Shown here piece by piece: positions 1 to 10,100 of a stretch of 59,243 nucleotides of DNA. The stretch covers positions 1 through 59,243 of the forward strand of contig NZ_QVMQ01000021.1 in NCBI RefSeq assembly GCF_010501105.1, in the 5' to 3' direction. Origin of the DNA: Dysgonomonas sp. 511 (GTDB lineage Bacteria > Bacteroidota > Bacteroidia > Bacteroidales > Dysgonomonadaceae). Under the pieces are notes generated by a model. That model was not told where the DNA came from. It was given only the letters and a program-made list of their open reading frames with translations, and ran no database searches. Within the stretch, counting starts at the first letter, position 1; each line of letters begins with the position of its first letter. A program made the translations under genes and the position numbers.

Positions 1-26
1 GGGGGCTTGGAATAAGAAAAACAAAA

Positions 27-66
27 CTCGACTGCTGAAAATCAGTAGCCGAGCAATATTTTTTTA
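27..66 (+). terminator. Hairpin terminator of an off-window gene
   Basis: Arms CTCGACTGCTGA (27-38) and TCAGTAGCCGAG (42-53) pair with two G-T wobbles across an AAA loop, followed by a T-rich tract at 59-66. The left flank is A-rich, so the hairpin could also stop transcription in the other direction. It marks the end of a unit lying left of the window. Confidence 0.6.
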
Positions 67-812
67 TCTTTAGAGAGTTTTACCGGACAGCAATAATTTG
101 TAATAATAGAATGGGATTAATAAATATACATAGGTATAATATCTGCAATTTACAAAAGTATACAACAAGGGGAGATTGGGAACAGAATGTCTATAAACAA
201 AAGTAAATAGCAACATAAAGATGCATAAATTACAATTGTATATAGTGGCCGATTGTGATGATTTGCCTTTAAACACAGAGGTTTATATGCAATATACAAC
301 TTAGATTATGGCTATAATCGTTTATATATAAAAAGCCAGATATTCTCTTTAATCAATACTCCTAGATAGGCTATAGTAGCATAATGATTCTTTATCAAAA
401 TTTCGATTTATTATTAAATAATTGATTTACATGTGTTTTGATATAATGTATAATGCAATAGAACAACAATATAATCCTTATGTATATTTGTTTATTTGCA
501 TACTCTTTTATAAGTAGTGTATTCCAATTGTATTGTTTGTTTACAGATAGCACAATATACAAATGTTTCTATGCCTAAATCACATTATTTGTACTATATA
601 AAACACTTAAAACTAGCGAATTAATCGAATTATGTAAACCTAAAGTTCAATAAATATATTCAAATAATGGGTTAGGGGAGGGTTATCTTTGATTTGAGAG
701 GTTATTATATGCTTTAATCAACTATTATCTAATATTTTATATCTATTATATAAAGTTTAACTTAAACAACTATGATAGCTATTTACAATTCTATAGTTTA
801 CTTCTGGATTCG
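67..812. other. Long AT-rich gene-free region
   Basis: This stretch of about 750 bp has no convincing gene. The only sizeable frame, a 68-residue one on the minus strand at 70-276, lacks a recognisable domain and looks random. TTTAC or its complement recurs many times, for example near 149, 427, 539, 635, 783 and 798. TAnnTTTG-like promoter boxes are seen at 483-490 (TATATTTG) and 684-691 (TATCTTTG). It could be a decayed gene, a long leader or a regulatory platform for the XRE gene to the right. The sequence alone does not decide. Confidence 0.5.
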
Positions 813-814
813 GT

Positions 815-905
815 GTTTACCTTTGTATCGAACAATTGTAAACTCAGATTATTTGCATTTGTTCAATTTATTATTTACATTTGTGCTTACAGCAATTTAC
901 ATTTG
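815..905 (+). promoter_or_regulatory. Repeated promoter/operator-like boxes before the XRE gene
   Basis: The box ATTTGCATTTG at 851-861 is followed by two identical ATTTACATTTG boxes at 873-883 and 895-905, each starting exactly 22 bp after the one before. A related GTTTACCTTTG lies at 815-825 and an inverted relative, CAATTGTAAAC, at 833-843. TACATTTG and TACCTTTG match the Bacteroidota -7 consensus TAnnTTTG, so the boxes may be stacked promoters, operators for the adjacent HTH protein, or both. The last box touches the ATG at 906. Confidence 0.55.
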
Positions 906-1403
906 ATGAAAAACCGTATAAAACAAATAATGGACTATGAGCAGCTTTCTCCGTCAGCCTTTGCCGATAAGCTGCAACTGGGACGCGCTGTTGTCTCCCA
1001 TATACTGAATGGACGCAACAATCCCAGTCTGGATGTGGTAACCCGCATTCTGTCGAAGATGAATAACATCAATCCCGAATGGCTGTTGACAGGAAGCGGT
1101 AATATGCTAAAAGGCCAACCGCCAGTAAATGCACCATCGCAACAAAATCAGGGAACAACTTTATCTCAATCTCAAAATCCACCGGATTTATTCTCTCAGA
1201 ATAATATTTCTACGCCCATTCCCCAGGCGAACGGCGAATATCGCAAGGAAATCATAGTTGAACAGCCTAAAAACAGCGATGAAATCGCAGAAAAACAGAC
1301 AGTTATATACAAAGAAGCACCTATTAGGAAAATAAACAAAATAATCATTTATTACACCGATAATACCTTTGAGATATTCCATCCGGATAATAATCCGCTA
1401 TAA
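906..1403 (+). CDS. XRE-family helix-turn-helix transcriptional regulator
   Basis: This 165-residue protein has an N-terminal HTH_3/XRE DNA-binding domain at residues 4-62; the core is FADKLQLGRAVVSHILNGRN, followed by PEWLLTG, which is typical of phage CI-like regulators in Bacteroidota. Residues 70-130 are a low-complexity linker rich in Q, N, P and S, and the short C-terminal segment is hydrophobic/charged (KINKIIIYYTDNTFEIF). I chose the ATG at 906 because the HTH homology begins there. The frame is open upstream to a GTG at 813, but that extension would translate the promoter-like boxes. No partner gene is adjacent, so the target is unknown; the repeat array upstream suggests autoregulation (inference). 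Confidence 0.8.
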   Translation: MKNRIKQIMDYEQLSPSAFADKLQLGRAVVSHILNGRNNPSLDVVTRILSKMNNINPEWLLTGSGNMLKGQPPVNAPSQQNQGTTLSQSQNPPDLFSQNNISTPIPQANGEYRKEIIVEQPKNSDEIAEKQTVIYKEAPIRKINKIIIYYTDNTFEIFHPDNNPL

Positions 1404-1511
1404 TTATCAATAATACAAAGAACTGATCGGGATTTTGGTCCGGTTGTGCTTTATTGATAAACTTTGTGGCTGTAAATATTCTTCCTTAACATTTTAATTA
1501 TAAAATATAAT

Positions 1512-1565
1512 AAGCATTAATATGCTTCCAGTATTTTATTATCAGCATATTCTTTATTAACTTTG
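1512..1565 (+). promoter_or_regulatory. pyrK promoter with upstream palindrome
   Basis: TAACTTTG at 1558-1565 matches the TAnnTTTG -7 consensus and lies 42 bp before the pyrK ATG. A palindrome, AAGCAT-TAAT-ATGCTT at 1512-1527, lies about 30 bp upstream of it and could be an operator. The -7 assignment rests on consensus alone. Confidence 0.5.
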
Positions 1566-1607
1566 TTATCCGAAAAACAGAACTTCATATCTAAAAAATA
1601 AGGCTGA

Positions 1608-2393
1608 ATGAAAAAAATGATGGATTTAGTTGTCACCGAGAATAACCAACTAAACCAAAGTTATTGCCTCATTAAACTCACTACTACAGATAATTCCCTA
1701 TTGCCGGATATGCTTCCGGGGCAATTCGTCGAAGTGAAAGTAGATGGTTCACCCTCTACTTACCTGCGTCGTCCCATATCGGTAAATTATCTCGATAAAG
1801 AGAAAAATGAGCTTTGGCTTCTGGTGCAGGCTATCGGCGATGGCACACGGATAATGTACAATTATCAGAAAGGAGACATTGTAAATCTGCTCCTGCCTCT
1901 GGGCAATACATTCTCTATCCCCGAAAATAGCGAAGGGCAAGAACTGCTCCTTATTGGAGGTGGTGTGGGTACAGCTCCAATGCTTTTCTTAGGTGCATGC
2001 CTGAAAGCTAAGGGAATTACGCCCAAATTCTTGTTAGGAGCACGGTCGGAAAAAGATTTGTTGCAACTTGACGATTTTCGCAAATTTGGAGAACTGTATT
2101 GTACCACCGAAGATGGCACTTACGGAGAAAAAGGATATGTAACAGACCACTCGATACTGAAAACAGCCAGCTTTACCGGAATATACACCTGTGGCCCTAA
2201 GCCAATGATGATGGCTGTGGCCAAGTATGCCAACAGCAAAGATATACCTTGCGAGGTATCGCTGGAGAACATGATGGCCTGCGGATTCGGAGTATGTCTG
2301 TGCTGTGTAGAAAAAACGCACGATGGTAATCATGTATGTGTGTGTACAGAAGGTCCGGTATTTAATATAAAAAATCTGACATGGACAAGTTAG
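1608..2393 (+). CDS. pyrK: Dihydroorotate dehydrogenase B electron transfer subunit PyrK
   Basis: PyrK carries electrons from the PyrD flavin to NAD+ in class 1B dihydroorotate dehydrogenase, the fourth step of pyrimidine synthesis in the cytosol. The 261-residue protein has the usual layout: a ferredoxin-reductase-like FAD barrel with the RRPIS motif at 54-58, an NAD-binding domain with GGGVGTAP, and a C-terminal [2Fe-2S] cluster. The cluster ligands are probably C225, C230, C233 and C246 in [11 protein letters not shown]...CTEGPVF. Its stop lies 13 bp inside pyrD, so the two subunits are translationally linked. The start at 1608 could equally be the in-frame ATG four codons later. Confidence 0.96.
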   Translation: MKKMMDLVVTENNQLNQSYCLIKLTTTDNSLLPDMLPGQFVEVKVDGSPSTYLRRPISVNYLDKEKNELWLLVQAIGDGTRIMYNYQKGDIVNLLLPLGNTFSIPENSEGQELLLIGGGVGTAPMLFLGACLKAKGITPKFLLGARSEKDLLQLDDFRKFGELYCTTEDGTYGEKGYVTDHSILKTASFTGIYTCGPKPMMMAVAKYANSKDIPCEVSLENMMACGFGVCLCCVEKTHDGNHVCVCTEGPVFNIKNLTWTS

Positions 2394-3292
2394 CAGTAAA
2401 CATAGGTAAATTACATTTGAAGAATCCCGTAATGACAGCTTCGGGAACCTTTGGGTATGGGAAAGAATATGCCGATTTTATAGACCTGTCGCGGATAGGT
2501 GGTGTTTTTGTAAAAGGAACTACTATCCGGGAACGGAAAGGCAACAATTATCCACGTATGGCAGAAACCTCCGCGGGGATGTTAAACGCTGTAGGACTGC
2601 AAAATAAGGGTGTCGATTACTTCGTATCCAATATTTATCCTGAGATAAAAGATATTGATACAAATGTAATTGTAAATGTATCAGGTTCTACCATCGACGA
2701 CTATGTGGAATGTACCGAAAAACTGCTTGGATTGGATAAAATTCCGGCTATAGAATTAAACATTTCGTGCCCTAATGTGAAAGAAGGCGGCATGGCTTTT
2801 GGGGTATGCCCCGATTCGGCTGCCGAAGTAACCAAAGCTGTACGTAAAGTTTGGGATAAGACTTTGATTGTTAAGCTCTCGCCCAATGTAACCGATATTA
2901 CGGAGATTGCAAAAGCTGTAGAAGCCGAAGGTGCCGATGCCGTTTCGCTTATCAACACCCTTTTGGGAATGGCTATCGATATAAACAAGAAGCGTCCGGT
3001 GTTATCTACCGTTACAGGCGGATTGTCAGGCCCTTGTGTAAAACCTGTTGCACTCAGAATGGTATGGCAAACCTACAATGCCGTGAAAATTCCGATAATC
3101 GGCATGGGTGGCATAGCATGCTGGCAAGATGCAATCGAATTTATCCTGGCTGGTTCTTCTGCCATCCAGATCGGTACGCATAATTTCGTAGACCCGGCTA
3201 TTTCGGTAAAAGTAGTAGACGGAATAAAAGAATATCTTGATAAAAATAATATTGGTTCTGTGCAGGAACTTGTAGGAGCTTTGCAAGTATAG
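2381..3292 (+). CDS. pyrD: Dihydroorotate dehydrogenase B catalytic subunit PyrD
   Basis: This FMN enzyme oxidises dihydroorotate to orotate and passes electrons to PyrK. The 303-residue length and TIM-barrel motifs fit class 1B. The substrate loop [11 protein letters not shown] carries the catalytic-base cysteine C130, which separates class 1 from the serine-using class 2 enzymes. ASGTFGYG near the N-terminus and the phosphate-binding GMGGI motif near residue 245 are also present. The ATG at 2381 overlaps the end of pyrK by 13 bp. The pair is followed by a strong terminator, so it is a two-gene operon. Confidence 0.97.
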   Translation: MDKLAVNIGKLHLKNPVMTASGTFGYGKEYADFIDLSRIGGVFVKGTTIRERKGNNYPRMAETSAGMLNAVGLQNKGVDYFVSNIYPEIKDIDTNVIVNVSGSTIDDYVECTEKLLGLDKIPAIELNISCPNVKEGGMAFGVCPDSAAEVTKAVRKVWDKTLIVKLSPNVTDITEIAKAVEAEGADAVSLINTLLGMAIDINKKRPVLSTVTGGLSGPCVKPVALRMVWQTYNAVKIPIIGMGGIACWQDAIEFILAGSSAIQIGTHNFVDPAISVKVVDGIKEYLDKNNIGSVQELVGALQV

Positions 3293-3317
3293 AAACCTAC
3301 TGTTCAAATCATATAAA

Positions 3318-3352
3318 AAAGCTGCTCTTCGCAACCGGACGAGCAGCTTTCT
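3318..3352. terminator. Terminator between pyrD and the nitroreductase gene
   Basis: A perfect 10-bp stem, AAAGCTGCTC (3318-3327) with GAGCAGCTTT (3341-3350), has A-rich and T-rich flanks. It lies between convergent genes and probably works in both directions. Confidence 0.8.
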
Positions 3353-3382
3353 TGGCATATAGCAATATTATTTCAAAATATT

Positions 3383-3988
3383 TTATTCCAAATAGCCTAC
3401 AGGTTGTACAATTGTGATTTCCTGTTTATCCGTCAGGTTTAGAGCCTGATGCAAATCCGGACGTTTGAACGACGCACGCACCACAGTTCCCAAACCTTCG
3501 GAAGCACAATACAGGTAAATATTTTGTCCGATAAAACCACTATCAATAAAACCGGCTTCACGGTTCGATGCCTTATCTATATTTGCAACAAGAATAAGTG
3601 TAAGAGATGCGTTTTCTGTAATATTGGGTTGTCCCAATGCTTCCCGCAGATCGCCCTTTACCGTTTGCCGCAAGATATTTGCCTGCGCATCATAAAAATA
3701 AACACCGTTTTCGGTCATTACATATACATCCATTTCCTGCCTGTTTTGCGATGTAGGCACAGTACGCTTATCTTCACGATTGAAACCATTGGCAACCCAC
3801 AGCAAGTTAGACAAAGTTTGTACTGGCAATTCTTTCTTTACGAATTTCCGGTTCGACTGCCTTTCGTTCAAAACTTCCATCAGAGGTTTTCCTCCAGTTT
3901 TTTGAGGTGCAACCAGTTTTACGTCCTGAGCCGACATATTAAGTACTGATAATAAGGATAATAATGTAAGAATAGCTAAATTTTTCAT
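3383..3988 (-). CDS. Secreted nitroreductase-like protein (SagB/ThcOx type)
   Basis: After a signal peptide (MKNLAILTLLSLLSVLNMSA, mature protein from about QDVKL) the protein shows a nitroreductase fold. It has an early RQSNRKF FMN-binding motif, LSNLLWVANGFNRED, TVPTSQNRQEMDVYV and a late EGLGTVVRASF. This pattern is that of the SagB/ThcOx-type branch, which holds FMN and oxidises or reduces small substrates. Its true substrate is unknown. Export is unusual for a flavin enzyme, though several Bacteroidota homologues carry signal peptides. I prefer the start at 3988; an upstream ATG at 4000 would add four residues before the signal peptide. It is a single-gene unit. Confidence 0.8.
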   Translation of the reverse strand: MKNLAILTLLSLLSVLNMSAQDVKLVAPQKTGGKPLMEVLNERQSNRKFVKKELPVQTLSNLLWVANGFNREDKRTVPTSQNRQEMDVYVMTENGVYFYDAQANILRQTVKGDLREALGQPNITENASLTLILVANIDKASNREAGFIDSGFIGQNIYLYCASEGLGTVVRASFKRPDLHQALNLTDKQEITIVQPVGYLE

Positions 3989-4013
3989 ACGGATAATCAT
4001 TTAAAATAATAAG

Positions 4014-4021
4014 CAAAAATA
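4014..4021 (-). promoter_or_regulatory. Promoter -7 box for the nitroreductase gene
   Basis: CAAAAATA on the plus strand reads TATTTTTG on the minus strand, matching TAnnTTTG. It lies 26 bp upstream of the preferred start, which supports the shorter protein. Confidence 0.45.
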
Positions 4022-4129
4022 AGGTTTTTGAATGTTCCGAGCCTGTAAAAAGTAGTCATTTTAAGTAAAATTCACAACATAATTCAACATTCATTATTCC
4101 TATTTTAAGCTAATTTCGGCATATAATCT

Positions 4130-4137
4130 TATCTTTG
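4130..4137 (+). promoter_or_regulatory. Promoter -7 box for lnb
   Basis: TATCTTTG matches the TAnnTTTG consensus, 52 bp before the lnb ATG. No clear -33 TTTG is seen. Confidence 0.5.
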
Positions 4138-4188
4138 TAAGATAAATGTTCCCTATTTACTAGAATAATAAAATACTCAATTACACAG

Positions 4189-5466
4189 ATGCATAAACTT
4201 AAGCTATTAATCATATTATTATTTACCTCAAGTTTTATCCTGCAATCTAACATCCAAGCCGATAATAACACCCCTATAATGATGGGCATAACCCCATTAA
4301 GCGACTCGGCTCAGGTAAGCCTGCTGACCAGCACTCCCTGGAATGGAGCCATATACGCTTTGTACGGACATACAGCCATCAGGGTCAACGATACAATCCA
4401 AAATATAGATTTAGTATATAATTATGGCGTATTCAATTTTAATGCGCCTAATTTTTTATACCGTTTTGTGAAAGGCGAAACAGATTACATTGTACTGCCT
4501 GTACATTATGAATATTACCTCGAAGAATATAAAAGCAGGGGCGTAGGTGTTGTCGAACAAGTATTTAACCTAACCCAAGAAGAAAAACAAGCCATATTCG
4601 ACGCTTTGGTTATTAATTCTTTACCCGAAAACAGGGTTTACCGCTACAATTACTTTTACGACAACTGTTCTACCCGTCCGCGCGATATTGTAGAAAAATG
4701 TATAAAAGGGAAAATTGAATATACTCCTACAAATAAAAAACAGACATATCGCGACCTTGTGCACGAACACTCAAAAGCTCAGCCCTGGTCGCAATTTGGT
4801 ATAGATCTGGTTATCGGAGCAGATGCCGATAAAGTAATAACCGACAGGCAAAAAGATTTTCTTCCTCTCTACCTGATGAATGCTTATGAAGGGGCTATTG
4901 TGCAAAATGATACAATACAGCGAGGTTTGTTGCTATCTACAAATCACTTGCTCGAACCCGCTAAAAGCTCATTGCATCCTACAGGTGTAAATGAATACTC
5001 GCCAGTCAATTCTCCGTTCGTAGCAGGCTGCATCTTATTATTTATCACTTTGCTTGTATCTTTTATCGTATATATAAACAAATGGGTAGTATTAGGCAAA
5101 ATATATGATACGCTTCTATTCCTTATTGCCGGATTGGCAGGCTGCATCATATTCTTCCTGATGTTCTTTTCCGAGCATCCGTGTACCAATCCCAACTGGA
5201 ATATTGCTTGGCTAAACCCTTTACAGTTAGTGTTTGCCCTTTTATTCTTTGTAAAATCCTTATCAAAATTATTAAATGTCTATCATTTTATTAACTTTGT
5301 GGTGCTTTTAGCATTCCTTTTGGCATGGTCTTTGATCCCACAACAATTGGAAATCGTGTTTATTCCTTACATCTTATCACTGATGGTAAGATCGTTAATG
5401 AATATTACATCGCAGAAAAAAACAAAGAAAAGAGCTGATTACAGCTTACCAAAGAGAGCAAGATAA
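4189..5466 (+). CDS. lnb: Lnb/DUF4105 lipoprotein N-acyltransferase
   Basis: The 425-residue protein has a signal peptide or first membrane helix, a periplasmic DUF4105 (Lnb_N) domain at about 40-260, and four or five membrane helices from about 275 to 405. The two signature motifs are intact: YALYGHTAIRV with H61, and YNYFYDNCSTRPRD with C160. In Bacteroides this family was identified as the lipoprotein N-acyltransferase that replaces Lnt, using a Cys/His mechanism. By homology it should add the third acyl chain to the N-terminal cysteine of lipoproteins at the inner membrane. The window encodes several likely clients. The next gene starts directly after its stop codon, so they are co-transcribed. 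Confidence 0.85.
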   Translation: MHKLKLLIILLFTSSFILQSNIQADNNTPIMMGITPLSDSAQVSLLTSTPWNGAIYALYGHTAIRVNDTIQNIDLVYNYGVFNFNAPNFLYRFVKGETDYIVLPVHYEYYLEEYKSRGVGVVEQVFNLTQEEKQAIFDALVINSLPENRVYRYNYFYDNCSTRPRDIVEKCIKGKIEYTPTNKKQTYRDLVHEHSKAQPWSQFGIDLVIGADADKVITDRQKDFLPLYLMNAYEGAIVQNDTIQRGLLLSTNHLLEPAKSSLHPTGVNEYSPVNSPFVAGCILLFITLLVSFIVYINKWVVLGKIYDTLLFLIAGLAGCIIFFLMFFSEHPCTNPNWNIAWLNPLQLVFALLFFVKSLSKLLNVYHFINFVVLLAFLLAWSLIPQQLEIVFIPYILSLMVRSLMNITSQKKTKKRADYSLPKRAR

Positions 5467-7053
5467 ATGATAAGGATACTAACCTCTTTAGTTGCAGTAT
5501 TTACAATAGGTTCGGTTCAGGCGCAACAAACTGCGCGCGAAACACCTAAATTGGTTGTAGGAATAACAATCGACCAATTGCGTGGCGACTATCTCGAACT
5601 TTTTCAACAAACTTTTACCGAAAGAGGCTTTAAACGCTTGCTGAGCGAAGGTCTGGTATATCAGAATATCAGGTACGATTTTCCAAATATCGACGATGCT
5701 TCGGCCATTGCTACCATTTACACAGGAACCGTTCCGTTCTATCATGGAATAACCGGTAACAAAAAATATCTTGCAATAAAACAGAAGGAAGTCCCAACTT
5801 TCGACGACCCATCTTTTCTTGGAAACTATACTCAGGATAATGTTTCTCCACTTGCAATAAAAACATCTACAATCACCGATGAACTCAAAGTAGCTTCGCG
5901 CGGTTCGTCCGATGTTTATTCTTTTGCGCCCAATCTGGGCCAAGCCCTGATCACAGCCGGAGTATATGGCAATACGGCATATTGGGTAGACGACTATACC
6001 GGCAAGTGGGCTTCGAGCACATTCTACAAAAACTTTTATTGGGCTGTAGATCAGGAAAACCGCAGCGGGACAGATTTTTCAGCCAATGCACGCGGTATGC
6101 GCTGGTCGCCGTTGTTGGATATAAAAGCATACAAGGCTTTTCCTTTCCTACAGGGAGTAGCACCGTTTGCCCACTATATAGGTGTAGATAAAGATGCTTA
6201 CATACAGGCTAAACAAACTCCGTCTGTAAATGAGAATGTAAGAAATACAGCTTTGAAACTTCTGACCAAGGCCGAGCTTGGAAAACGTATCAGCCCTGAT
6301 TTCTTGTCTGTTACATTTTATGCGGGAAATTTCAATAATACAGCTGATTATTCTATCGAAATACAAGACGCCTACGCCCGTCTCGACAGGGAAATAGAAA
6401 AACTGCTCGATGAAATAGAAAAAACAGTAGGACTGAAAAATACACTTATATTCCTCGCTTCCACGGGCTATTATAATTCGAACGAAGCAGAATATAAGCC
6501 GGAACAAACAATTCCAGAAAAGAAATTCTATATAAACCGTTGCGAAGCCCTACTGAATATGTATCTCATGGCCATCTATGGCAAGGATGGCAAATGGGTA
6601 GATAAATTCCACAACGGCCAAATATACCTTAACAGGGAGCTTATAAAACAAAAAGAAATTTCGTTACAGGAAATACAAAGCAAAGCAGCCGAATTTGTTT
6701 TCGAATTTACAGGAGTGCAGGAAGTTTACACCTCATTCCAGTTGCAACACGGACAATGGAACCCCGTGATGGAATATTACCGGAATGCCTATACCCGCGA
6801 GACTTCTGGCGATTTATTCGTCGAATTGCAACCCGGCTTCAAAATGGTAAATGATCAGGATACATCATTCAAAGAAAAACAAGTCAGGAACAATGCAGTA
6901 GTCTGCCCTGTTATATTTTTCGGAAATGGAATTAAGCCGCAAAAAGTGAAAAGGACGATAAAAGCGACCGAAATAGCTCCCACCGTATCATATATTATGC
7001 GGATAAGATCGCCGAATGCAGCTAAAGAAGAAGCATTATCGGAATTACTTTAA
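5467..7053 (+). CDS. Alkaline-phosphatase-fold protein, catalytic site degenerate
   Basis: The 528-residue exported protein (signal peptide about 1-19) follows the PafA/nucleotide-pyrophosphatase pattern from end to end: LVVGITIDQLRGDYL, IYTGTVPFYHGITGN, TITDEL, TAYWVDDYTGKW, DAYARLD, IFLAS, CPVIFFGNGIKP. Yet the catalytic positions are changed. Only the first metal aspartate, D36, is kept. The usual TAPGH around the nucleophile threonine reads D77-A-S-A-I; the TDYxGH metal motif reads YAGNFN (285-290); the TADHG motif reads A-S332-T333-G; and the late HG...THVP histidine region has lost its histidine. It therefore looks like a pseudoenzyme, perhaps a binding or chaperone protein in the periplasm. 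It starts immediately after the lnb stop and precedes secA by 84 bp. Confidence 0.8.
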   Translation: MIRILTSLVAVFTIGSVQAQQTARETPKLVVGITIDQLRGDYLELFQQTFTERGFKRLLSEGLVYQNIRYDFPNIDDASAIATIYTGTVPFYHGITGNKKYLAIKQKEVPTFDDPSFLGNYTQDNVSPLAIKTSTITDELKVASRGSSDVYSFAPNLGQALITAGVYGNTAYWVDDYTGKWASSTFYKNFYWAVDQENRSGTDFSANARGMRWSPLLDIKAYKAFPFLQGVAPFAHYIGVDKDAYIQAKQTPSVNENVRNTALKLLTKAELGKRISPDFLSVTFYAGNFNNTADYSIEIQDAYARLDREIEKLLDEIEKTVGLKNTLIFLASTGYYNSNEAEYKPEQTIPEKKFYINRCEALLNMYLMAIYGKDGKWVDKFHNGQIYLNRELIKQKEISLQEIQSKAAEFVFEFTGVQEVYTSFQLQHGQWNPVMEYYRNAYTRETSGDLFVELQPGFKMVNDQDTSFKEKQVRNNAVVCPVIFFGNGIKPQKVKRTIKATEIAPTVSYIMRIRSPNAAKEEALSELL

Positions 7054-7137
7054 ATAAGAAATCCATCTAAAAATAGCTATAAAAAGATTTGCTATAAAAT
7101 TAAAACAGACTCGAAGAAAAAATAAAAAACTAAATAT

Positions 7138-10100
7138 ATGGGATTCGTTGAATTTTTAACATCACTGTTCGGAAATAAATCTCAGCGCGACTTAAAAGAG
7201 ATTAATCCGTACGTAGAGCGTATCAAAGTCGTTTATCCGGAAATAGAACGCTTGTCGCACGATGAATTGCGTGCAAAAACGGCAGAAATAAGGCAACAGA
7301 TTCAAGACTATGTCGCCGATGAAAAGAATAAAATTGCTGAACTAAAAAACGATATCGAAAATATTGATATTGAGAGACGCGAAGAAATATGGGCAGAGGT
7401 AGACAAACTAGAGAAAGTTGTCACTGAAAAATATGAGGAAATACTAGAGAAGGTTCTTCCCGAAGTATTTTCGATAGTGAAAGATACAGCTCGTCGTTTT
7501 ACCCAAAACGAAGAAATTGTAGTTACAGCAACCGATTTCGACCGCGAATTGGCTGTTACAAAAGATTTTGTACGTATCGAAGGCGATAAAGCCATTTTCC
7601 AAAACCACTGGCTTGCCGGCGGTAATGAGATTGTATGGGATATGATCCACTACGATGTGCAGCTATTTGGTGGTGTTGTGCTCCATAAAGGTAAGATAGC
7701 CGAAATGGCTACAGGGGAAGGTAAAACCCTTGTAGGTACACTGCCGGTATTCCTCAATGCGCTGACTGGCAACGGAGTACATGTAGTAACCGTAAACGAC
7801 TATCTGGCAAAACGCGACTCGGAATGGATGGGACCTTTGTATATGTTCAACGGATTGTCTGTTGACTGTATCGACAAGCACCAGCCAAACTCCGAAGGAC
7901 GCCGCCAGGCATATCTTGCAGATATCACATTTGGGACGAACAACGAGTTCGGCTTCGACTACCTGCGTGATAATATGGCTATTAACCCTTCAGACCTTGT
8001 GCAGCGCAAACACAATTTCGCTATTGTCGACGAGGTAGACTCTGTATTGATAGACGATGCCCGTACGCCTCTGATTATTTCAGGGCCTACATCGAAAGGC
8101 GATCAACAATTGTTTGAGGAATTTCGTCCACGCGTAGAAATCATTGTCAAGGCACAACGCGATCTGTGTACAAAAAAACTGGCCGAAGCTAAAGTGAAAA
8201 TGGCTTCGGATAATAAAGAAACACAAAAAGAAGGAAGTTTCATCCTTTATCAGTCATTTAAAGGATTGCCTAAAAATAAACCACTCATCAAATTCCTTAG
8301 TGAGCCGGGTATAAAAGCTTCGATGCTGAAAACCGAAGAAGAATACATGTCGGAACAGATGCGCCGTATGCACGAAGTTACCGATGACCTGTATTTTGTT
8401 ATCGACGAGAAAAATAACAGTATCGAACTTACCGACAAAGGTATAGACCTGCTTACAGGAAACTCTGGCGACCCTCAATTCTTCGTGTTGCCAGATATAG
8501 GTTCGCAATTGTCGGAACTGGAGAACGAAGGTATAAGCGACAGTGAAAAAGCACAGAAGAAAGATGAGTTTATGCAAAACTACTCTATCAAATCTGAGCG
8601 TGTGCATACAGTAAACCAGTTGCTTAAGGCATATACCTTGTTCGAGAAAGACGATGAATACGTAGTTATCGACAACAAGGTGATGATTGTAGACGAACAA
8701 ACAGGGCGTATTATGGATGGTCGCCGTTATTCCGACGGATTGCACCAGGCCATCGAAGCAAAGGAACGTGTAAAAGTAGAAGCTGCTACACAGACATTTG
8801 CAACAGTCACCCTTCAAAACTACTTCCGTATGTATAATAAACTGGCAGGTATGACAGGTACAGCGGAAACAGAAGCAGGTGAGTTGTGGAATATATATAA
8901 ACTCGATGTAGTCGTTATTCCTACCAACAGGCCTATTGCGCGCAACGATATGAACGACCGCATATATAAGACAAAACGTGAAAAATACAATGCAGTCATC
9001 GACGAGATAGTCGAACTTGTCGGTCAAGGGCGTGCCGTATTGGTTGGTACTACATCTGTCGAAATATCCGAGCTATTGAGCAAAATGCTTACCATGCGTA
9101 AGATCAAGCATAATGTACTGAATGCTAAGCTTCACCAGCGCGAAGCTGAAGTTGTAGCCCTAGCCGGACAGCCGGGAGCCGTAACCATTGCTACTAATAT
9201 GGCCGGCCGTGGTACCGACATCAAGCTTGCACCAAGTGTAAAAGAAGCAGGAGGATTGGCCATAATAGGTACAGAGCGCCACGAATCGCGCCGTGTAGAC
9301 CGTCAGCTTCGTGGTCGTGCCGGACGTCAGGGTGACCCGGGATCATCGGTATTCTACATCTCGCTGGAAGACGATTTGATGCGCCTATTTGCTTCCGAAC
9401 GTATTGCCGGAATGATGGACCGTATGGGATTCAAAGAAGGCGAAATGCTTGAGCACAACATGCTTAGCAAATCGGTAGAACGTGCGCAGAAGAAAGTAGA
9501 AGAAAACAACTTCGGTATCCGCAAACGCCTGTTGGAATACGATGACGTGATGAACTCACAACGTGAGGTAATCTATAAACGCCGTCGCCATGCCCTTATG
9601 GGAGAACGTATCGGAATTGATATTGTAAATATGTTCTACGATGCATCGGTAAACCTGATAGAGCAATACGCCGACAACAACGATTACGAAGGACTGAAAA
9701 TTGATTGCTTACGGCTGTTTGCCATCGAAGTTCCATTTGACGAAGCTACATTCCGTTCGTCTAAATCAGATAATCTGATAAATGCCATATATGAAGCAGC
9801 TGTAGACAGCTTCAAGCTGAAAATGGATCGACTGGCAGAAGTAGCCAATCCTGTTATCAAGCAGGTTTACGAAGAGCAGGGAAGCAAATTCGAAAATATA
9901 TTGATCCCTATTACCGACGGCAAAAGAGTATTCAATATTTCTTGCAACCTGAAAGAAGCTTACCAAACCGAATCGAAAGACATAATAAGATCGTTCGAAA
10001 AAGCGATCATACTACTCACTATCGACGATGAATGGAAAGGGCATTTGCTACAAATGGACGAACTTCGCCAGTCGGTGCAAAATGCAAGTTATGAGCAAAA

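Noticed and set aside
70..276. 68-residue open frame on the minus strand
   Set aside because: No domain, no promoter box or start context, and an unusual Y/F/L-rich composition typical of chance frames in AT-rich DNA.
813..905. Upstream extension of the XRE gene to a GTG at 813
   Set aside because: The added 31 residues are encoded by the repeat boxes and have no homology; the HTH domain begins at the ATG at 906.
851..905. CRISPR-like array in the 22-bp repeats
   Set aside because: Repeats are only 11 bp with 11-bp gaps, three units, AT-rich, and no cas genes are present; a regulatory array fits better.
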